27,039 nt of DNA. Source: an uncultured Schwartzia sp. (GTDB lineage Bacteria; Bacillota; Negativicutes; Selenomonadales; Selenomonadaceae). The stretch covers positions 1 through 27,039 of the forward strand of contig CAJPQU010000003.1 in NCBI GenBank assembly GCA_905372875.1, written 5' to 3'. The notes beneath the pieces were generated by a model. It was not told where the DNA came from, did no database searches, and saw nothing but the letters and a program-made list of their open reading frames with translations. Both the position numbers and the translations under genes were made by a program. How positions within the stretch are numbered: the first letter of the stretch is position 1; each line of letters starts with the position of its first letter. Positions 22,813-27,039 of the stretch are shown one piece after another.

Positions 22813-23745
22813 TCAGTGTTCTTCCTCCTCTTTAGCAAATTCGGCGATGCGCCGCAGTCGGTGGTTTACGCCGGAGCGGCCGACGCCTAACAGGGCGGCC
22901 AGCTCGGCCAAGGTGGCGTCCGGGTTTTCGATCCGGGCGAGGGCCGTCTTTCGCAGCGGCTCCGGCAGACGGCTGAGTTTTCCTTCCGCCTTGAGCTGTC
23001 GGATCTCGGCGATGCGTTTTGCCGCTGCCGTCGCCGTCTTATTGATATTTGCGGTCTCGCAGTTCACCAGCCGGTTCACCTGATTGCGCACTTCTTTTAC
23101 GTTCCGGGCCACTTCGAAGGCCTCCACCCCCGCCTCGGCTTCCATGAGGGCCAAGAGATCGGCAATGGCGTCCCCTTCTTTCAGATAGACGACGTAAGCG
23201 TCCTTGCGCTCGGTGATGCCGCCGGGCAGTCCTATCCTTTTCAGAAGGGACTGTAAAAGATCGGCGATCTGGTAATTGGAAGTGACAAATTCCAGATGGT
23301 AAGCGGCTGCCGGGCGGTTTACGCTGCCGCCGCCCAAAAAGGCGCCGCGCAGGTAAGCGATTCGACAGCAGGAACGCCGCAGCAGGGGACCGCTGTGCGC
23401 GGCTTGGGGCATGGTGTCCGGGGTCAGCCCCAGACTTTTTAACAGTGCCGATACCTTTGGCCCGGGGCGAACGCGCACGGTGTAGATGTTGTTCTTCTTG
23501 AGGCGGCGAAAGCGGCGCACGGCGATCTCCGTTTCCACCGGACCGGCTTCCCTCAGAAGGATGAGGGCCTTTCGGGCCACGGCGGCGTTCTCGGTGGCAA
23601 AGGTGAGGCCCAGCGTGCGGCCGGCCCCCAGTGTCATCACCGCTCCTAATCGCAGGAGCCCCGCCACTTCGGCCCGACGGCAGCAAGGACGTCGGTACAT
23701 CAGGCGGGCCAATTCGTTTTTCACGTCGGCGGAAAAAGACGGCAT
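22813..23745 (-). CDS. whiA: WhiA, DNA-binding regulator
   Basis: WhiA is a conserved Gram-positive DNA-binding protein tied to cell division and chromosome segregation in Bacillus and to sporulation in Streptomyces. The 310-residue product begins MPSFSADVKNELARL, has the paired CC near the start (PCCRRAEVAGLLR), the LAGLIDADG-like segment YLRGAFLGGGSVNRP, and a C-terminal helix-turn-helix (DATLAELAALLGVGRSGVNHRLRRI). The catalytic residues of homing endonucleases are not expected in this family. The ATG at 23745 is set by AGGAGG ten bases upstream. Another ATG eight codons earlier is less well placed. It follows yvcK by 36 bases, in the standard rapZ-yvcK-whiA order. Confidence 0.95.
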   Translation of the reverse strand: MPSFSADVKNELARLMYRRPCCRRAEVAGLLRLGAVMTLGAGRTLGLTFATENAAVARKALILLREAGPVETEIAVRRFRRLKKNNIYTVRVRPGPKVSALLKSLGLTPDTMPQAAHSGPLLRRSCCRIAYLRGAFLGGGSVNRPAAAYHLEFVTSNYQIADLLQSLLKRIGLPGGITERKDAYVVYLKEGDAIADLLALMEAEAGVEAFEVARNVKEVRNQVNRLVNCETANINKTATAAAKRIAEIRQLKAEGKLSRLPEPLRKTALARIENPDATLAELAALLGVGRSGVNHRLRRIAEFAKEEEEH

Positions 23746-23781
23746 GGCCGCATCGCCTCCTGTCAGCATGTTTGCGTTATT

Positions 23782-25110
23782 TCAGCGCGGGACCAGGGTG
23801 AAGCTGTGTCCCGTGCTTTCAGAGGAGCGCAGGGTCTCAAGAAGCTCCATCACTTGCCGGGTCAGTTTGCCTGGATCGTGGTGACCGGGGTCGGTGGCAC
23901 TGACGATATCGGCGGAGATCACGCCTACGCCCAGCTGGTTCAGCGCGGCGGCGTCCACCGGCACCGGATATGATCCCTGAGCCGCATAGGCCTGGGCGGT
24001 TTGCGTTGGTACTTTCGCCGCGTTCACCAGCACGTAATCCACGACGCCTTTCCCCGCGTGATCAAGAATGGCCTTGACGTGCCGGGATGCCGTGTAGCCG
24101 TCGGTTTCCCCCGGCTGGGTCATCACGTTGCAGATGTAGACTTTGATGGCCCGGCTTTGGCGCAGAGCGTCCGCCACGCCGTCCACTAACAGGTTCGGCA
24201 TGATGCTGGTGTAAAGGCTGCCCGGGCCCAAAAGGATGATGTCGGCGTTTAAGATGGCATCCAGGGCCGATTGAACCGGGGCGGCATGGCGCGGATGAAG
24301 CGACACGCGGCGAATCTGTTTGTGCGCTTCGGGAATGTGAGACTCGCCTTCTACGACGGTACCGTCGGTCATGAGGGCGTCGAGGCGGACGTGTTCGTTG
24401 CTGGCGGGGAGAACTCTTCCTTTGACCGCTAAGACTTTGGAGGATTCTTTAAGCGCCGTTTCCATGTTTCCTGTGACTTCGTTCATGGCGGCGATGAAGA
24501 GGTTGCCGAAGCTGTGCCCGGCCAGCTCACTGTCTCCCCCAAAGCGGTATTGAAAAAGCTTCTCCATCAGGGGTTCTGTGTCCGCCAGGGCCACCAGGCA
24601 ATTTCGCATGTCGCCGGGCGGAATGATGCCAAGATCGGAGCGCAGCCGTCCCGAGGAGCCACCGTCATCAGCTACCGTCACCACCGCTGTCACGTTGCTG
24701 GTGGCCTCTTTGATCCCACGCAGGAGAACGGACAGACCGTGCCCGCCGCCGATGACCGTCACCGCCGGGCCGCTTTCCAGGCGGCGCTTCTCGTAAATGA
24801 GATCTACCAGGCGGCCGGAGTTTTCCGGCACTAACACCATGATGAGAGAACGGATGACGAACCGGGTGGCCATGAGCATGATGGCCACCCCGACGACGAC
24901 GACGCTCGTTCCCACCAAAGCGGTGGCGGCGTAATCGTAGGAACCGCGCCAATTATAAACGAAGCGGAAGATCGCTTCCTCGATCGCGTCCAGGTATTTG
25001 TAGTTAAATATCAGGGCCAGGCCCAGACTGACCAGCATCACGCCGGCGGCGAAAAGGAGCAGCCAGCGTTTAAATTTCATGCCGGGGTACAGCCATTTCA
25101 ATAAATGCAT
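23782..25110 (-). CDS. yvcK: YvcK-family protein with N-terminal membrane anchor
   Basis: YvcK proteins resemble the phospho-lactate transferase CofD, bind UDP-sugars and are needed for growth on gluconeogenic carbon sources and normal cell-wall synthesis. The 442-residue product carries two membrane helices (about 14-36 and 60-82) ahead of the CofD-like domain, which starts with VTVIGGGHGLSVLLRG at 117-132 and includes VADDGGSSGRLRSD and LGPGSLYTSIMPNLL. The membrane part is missing from Bacillus YvcK (about 317 residues) but known in other Bacillota. The ATG at 25110 follows GAGAGGAT. It lies 37 bases after rapZ and 36 bases before whiA. Confidence 0.94.
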   Translation of the reverse strand: MHLLKWLYPGMKFKRWLLLFAAGVMLVSLGLALIFNYKYLDAIEEAIFRFVYNWRGSYDYAATALVGTSVVVVGVAIMLMATRFVIRSLIMVLVPENSGRLVDLIYEKRRLESGPAVTVIGGGHGLSVLLRGIKEATSNVTAVVTVADDGGSSGRLRSDLGIIPPGDMRNCLVALADTEPLMEKLFQYRFGGDSELAGHSFGNLFIAAMNEVTGNMETALKESSKVLAVKGRVLPASNEHVRLDALMTDGTVVEGESHIPEAHKQIRRVSLHPRHAAPVQSALDAILNADIILLGPGSLYTSIMPNLLVDGVADALRQSRAIKVYICNVMTQPGETDGYTASRHVKAILDHAGKGVVDYVLVNAAKVPTQTAQAYAAQGSYPVPVDAAALNQLGVGVISADIVSATDPGHHDPGKLTRQVMELLETLRSSESTGHSFTLVPR

Positions 25111-25147
25111 GATAGGATCCTCTCAACCGGTGCGGAAGGGGCTGCCG

Positions 25148-26053
25148 TCATGATCTCAATTCCTCGGACGCCGGCGCGGCGGCGTTTTTTGTGAGATCCC
25201 GATGTTCCAGCGTCGCCTGCCAGCCGCGCGCCCCCAAGAAATCGAAGATATGCCGTGCGATGTAAACGGAACGGTGCATTCCTCCGGTACAGCCCACGGC
25301 GATGACAAATTGGTTCTTTCCTTCCTTGACGTATTGCGGGATGAGAAAGTCCAGGAGCCCGTCTAATTTCTCGGTAAATTCCCGGGTCACCGGCCATTTG
25401 GCGATGTATTCCGCCACTTCCGGTACTTCACCGTTCTTGTAGCGCAGGGCGTCAATGTAGAAAGGATTCGGTAAAAAGCGTACGTCCAGGACCATGTCGG
25501 CGTCCATGGGGACGCCGTGCCTGAAACCGAAAGAGAGGACATTAATCCCCATGGCGACGCCTTCGGCGTGGCCGAAAAGGGCGAGGATCTTTTTTTTCAG
25601 ATCAGCTTTGCGCAGTGCCGAGGTATCGATGATATAGGTAGCCTTTTCCCGCACGCGGGCCAGCTGCGCCCGCTCCTGCCGGATGCCGTCTGAAAGCCGG
25701 GCGCTGGGGGCTAGGGGATGGCGGCGGCGGGTTTCCTTGTAGCGGCGGATGATGGCCTCGTCGGTGGCGTCCATGAAGAGAAGCTCGTACTTTTGCCCCG
25801 CCTTATCCATATCCTCCAAAACGTGGAGAAAGGTATCAAAAAATTCCCGGCTGCGGGTGTCTACCACCAACACGACTCGGGCGATATGGCCTGCCGAATG
25901 GGCACACAGCTCGGCGAATTTCGGGATGAACACCGGCGGCAGATTGTCCACACAGAAGAAGCCTAAATCCTCCAAATGGCGGCAGGCCTGCGTCTTACCG
26001 CCCCCTGACATGCCGGTGACGATGACGAGACGATAGGTGTTGTCTTGTTCCAT
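25148..26053 (-). CDS. rapZ: RapZ/YvcJ nucleotide-binding protein
   Basis: The 301-residue protein has a Walker A motif GMSGGGKT at 14-21 and a C-terminal domain with VIAVGCTGGMHRSVYIARHI, both typical of RapZ/YvcJ. In E. coli RapZ binds small RNAs and guides RNase E to them in control of amino-sugar synthesis; in Bacillus YvcJ is a GTPase/ATPase linked to competence. Which role holds here is unknown. GFRHGVPMDADMVLDVRFLPNPFY in the middle is also highly conserved in the family. The ATG at 26053 follows GGAGGTG. It is the first gene of the rapZ-yvcK-whiA unit and lies directly left of the DnaA-box cluster. Confidence 0.95.
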   Translation of the reverse strand: MEQDNTYRLVIVTGMSGGGKTQACRHLEDLGFFCVDNLPPVFIPKFAELCAHSAGHIARVVLVVDTRSREFFDTFLHVLEDMDKAGQKYELLFMDATDEAIIRRYKETRRRHPLAPSARLSDGIRQERAQLARVREKATYIIDTSALRKADLKKKILALFGHAEGVAMGINVLSFGFRHGVPMDADMVLDVRFLPNPFYIDALRYKNGEVPEVAEYIAKWPVTREFTEKLDGLLDFLIPQYVKEGKNQFVIAVGCTGGMHRSVYIARHIFDFLGARGWQATLEHRDLTKNAAAPASEELRS

Positions 26054-26096
26054 ACTTCACCTCCGGAAAATGCGACGTGAGAATTTTTATCTTTTT

Positions 26097-26126
26097 ATTA
26101 TACACGGTGGCCCCCTGGGGAATCAA
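26097..26126 (-). promoter_or_regulatory. Promoter of rapZ
   Basis: On the minus strand a perfect TATAAT (26097-26102) lies 18 bases after TTGATT (26121-26126). Transcription would start near 26090, about 37 bases before the rapZ ATG. A DnaA-box-like TTATACACG (26098-26106, one base off) overlaps the -10 element. Confidence 0.6.
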
Positions 26127-26182
26127 ATTCCCGGCAAAAAATGAAGCGGGCGGCCCATGCTCTCGCCATCACGGCCTTTAGG

Positions 26183-26342
26183 TTATCCACAGTTTTACGC
26201 AAATTTTGTCGTCAAATCGAAGGGAAATCTGTGGATAATGTGGATAAATAAGTGGATAACTCAACATCATAGGGAAATTTTTTTGTCAATCCCCCAGATT
26301 TAGTGACACAGGCCGTCAGTTATCCACAAAATTTGTGTATAA
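26183..26342. other. DnaA-box cluster, candidate replication origin
   Basis: Within 160 bp there are four perfect 9-base DnaA boxes (TTATCCACA): 26183-26191 on the plus strand, 26230-26238 and 26239-26247 on the minus strand directly side by side, and 26320-26328 on the plus strand. Two more sites are one base off the same sequence: 26251-26259 (minus, TTATCCACT) and 26334-26342 (minus, TTATACACA, which still fits the relaxed TTATNCACA consensus). The last two on the right face each other five bases apart, forming an almost perfect 23-bp palindrome (26320-26342). An A/T-rich stretch lies at 26275-26290. It fills the 294-bp gap between rapZ and the CYTH gene. Such density is typical of origins; dnaA itself is not in the window, so a DnaA-controlled or DnaA-titrating site is also possible. 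Confidence 0.75.
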
Positions 26343-26347
26343 GCTGG

Positions 26348-26818
26348 TCAGCCCTTGCCCCACGTCCGATAGGGATGATCCGTCAGATTGGCGTTATAGT
26401 AGCGAGGATCGCCGGAGACTTCTGCGCCCAGCCAATCGGGGCGGGTAAAGGCTTCCGTTTCGCTTTGCAGCTCGATTTCCGCCACGATCAAGCCGTCGTT
26501 CTCTCCGGAAAAGCAGTCAATCTCCCAGAGATGACCCGCCACTTCCTCATGGTAGCGTACTTTTTCGATGAGGGGGCGGCGGCAGAAGGGGAGGAGCTCG
26601 GCAGCATCGGCGGCGGGAATCTCGTACTCAAATTCCGCGCGGGTGATGCCCGTTGTACGCCCTTTGAGGGTGAGAAAGGCGCGGCCGTCCTGGGTGCGGA
26701 TCCGCACCAAAAGTTCTCCTGCCTGGGGAAGATAGCCCTGCCGTACGCTGAAACCATGTCCTTGGGGCTGCCACAGGGCCTTCTCTACCAGAAATTTTCG
26801 TTCGATCTCCCGTCCCAC
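26348..26818 (-). CDS. CYTH-domain (triphosphate tunnel) protein
   Basis: This protein of about 156 residues belongs to the CYTH family, metal-dependent enzymes with a beta-barrel tunnel that act on triphosphates such as tripolyphosphate, thiamine triphosphate or ATP. The signature ExExK is at the start (GREIERKF), followed by alternating charged strands such as VRIRTQDGRAFLTLKG, AEFEYEIP, LIEKVRYH, WEIDCFSGE and IVAEIELQSE. Activity on a particular substrate cannot be told. I chose the GTG at 26818 because GGAGG lies nine bases upstream and the product then begins as family members do. An ATG at 26827 is only two bases from that site, and a TTG at 26836 is a third option. The stop codon is 5 bp from the last DnaA box. 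Confidence 0.85.
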   Translation of the reverse strand: MGREIERKFLVEKALWQPQGHGFSVRQGYLPQAGELLVRIRTQDGRAFLTLKGRTTGITRAEFEYEIPAADAAELLPFCRRPLIEKVRYHEEVAGHLWEIDCFSGENDGLIVAEIELQSETEAFTRPDWLGAEVSGDPRYYNANLTDHPYRTWGKG

Positions 26819-26837
26819 ACGTATCATCCTCCGCAAT

Positions 26838-26856
26838 CGCCTCTTTTCAGGAGGCG
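26838..26856 (-). other. Leader hairpin of the CYTH gene
   Basis: CGCCTC (26838-26843) pairs perfectly with GAGGCG (26851-26856) around a 7-base loop. It would lie at the very 5' end of the mRNA made from the promoter at 26867-26895 and just before the ribosome site. A hairpin at a transcript end often protects against decay. On the plus strand it is followed by a T-rich stretch, so it could also end a plus-strand transcript. Confidence 0.4.
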
Positions 26857-26866
26857 TATTTTCTTT

Positions 26867-26895
26867 ATTATATCTTTTTTTGTGAAGTTTTTCAG
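26867..26895 (-). promoter_or_regulatory. Promoter of the CYTH gene
   Basis: On the minus strand a perfect TATAAT (26867-26872) lies 17 bases after CTGAAA (26890-26895), a partial -35 match. The spacer is A-rich. Transcription would start near 26860. Confidence 0.6.
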
Positions 26896-26956
26896 GGAAA
26901 ATCTCTTGGTGCTTTATGAGGTATCGCTTTTGGCGAAACGATGGAGAGAGGCTGCT

Positions 26957-27010
26957 TTTTCAGTCGGAGATTACTTGCCGCGGCAAGTTTTCCCGGGGAT
27001 TTTCAGTCGG
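26957..27010. repeat. Direct repeat flanking a 16-bp palindrome
   Basis: TTTTCAGTCGG occurs at 26957-26967 and again at 27000-27010, 43 bases apart, and the similarity runs a few bases further in each copy. Between them is a perfect palindrome ACTTGCCGCGGCAAGT (26973-26988), followed by TTTT on the plus strand. No gene is seen from 26837 to the window end at 27039. It may be a terminator or a control region of a gene beyond the right edge. Confidence 0.5.
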
Positions 27011-27039
27011 GATTTTTAGTATATATTTTATTGTTTTTC

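Noticed and set aside
1..27039. Mobile elements, CRISPR arrays, tRNA or rRNA genes
   Set aside because: No transposase, integrase or phage gene, no regularly spaced repeat array and no tRNA- or rRNA-like sequence was recognised on either strand.

Overview
The window reads as chromosomal DNA of a Gram-positive-lineage anaerobe (Bacillota), most likely a moderately GC-rich member of the Negativicutes or a related clostridial group. The evidence is a SUF operon with SufU rather than IscU, the gene order yybS-gdpP-rplI-lonC-dnaB, the rapZ-yvcK-whiA block, and a SCIFF ranthipeptide with its radical-SAM maturase. Genus cannot be fixed from the sequence alone. Every gene I can support lies on the minus strand, so transcription runs from the right end to the left end.

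Layout from right to left in the direction of transcription. At 26348-26818 there is a CYTH triphosphate tunnel protein. Between it and rapZ, at 26183-26342, is a dense cluster of DnaA boxes that is a candidate replication origin or DnaA-controlled region. Then come rapZ, yvcK and whiA, a membrane-anchored polysaccharide deacetylase, and a secreted Ala/Glu-rich protein of unknown function. Next is the 45-residue SCIFF peptide gene (19995-20132), which is easily missed because it is so short. It has its own promoter and is followed by a terminator, then the SCIFF maturase, whose end overlaps the start of a PAS-GAF-GGDEF diguanylate cyclase by 8 bp.

A strong promoter at about 16980-17008, followed by a leader with a terminator-like hairpin, drives yybS-gdpP-rplI-lonC-dnaB and two DUF4234 membrane proteins (16895 down to 8861). 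This operon joins c-di-AMP turnover, ribosomal protein L9, a Lon-family protease and the replicative helicase. It is followed by threonine dehydratase with a C-terminal ACT domain, a small four-helix membrane protein, and a methyltransferase fused to what looks like a degenerate kinase fold. The left end holds a complete sufC-sufB-sufD-sufS-sufU operon with a near-consensus promoter, a palindrome over its start site and a strong terminator.

The parts most worth a second look are the DnaA-box cluster, the translational coupling of a ranthipeptide maturase to a diguanylate cyclase, the leader of the dnaB operon, the palindrome at the suf promoter, and the methyltransferase/pseudokinase fusion. 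No tRNA, rRNA, insertion sequence, CRISPR array or prophage gene was seen.
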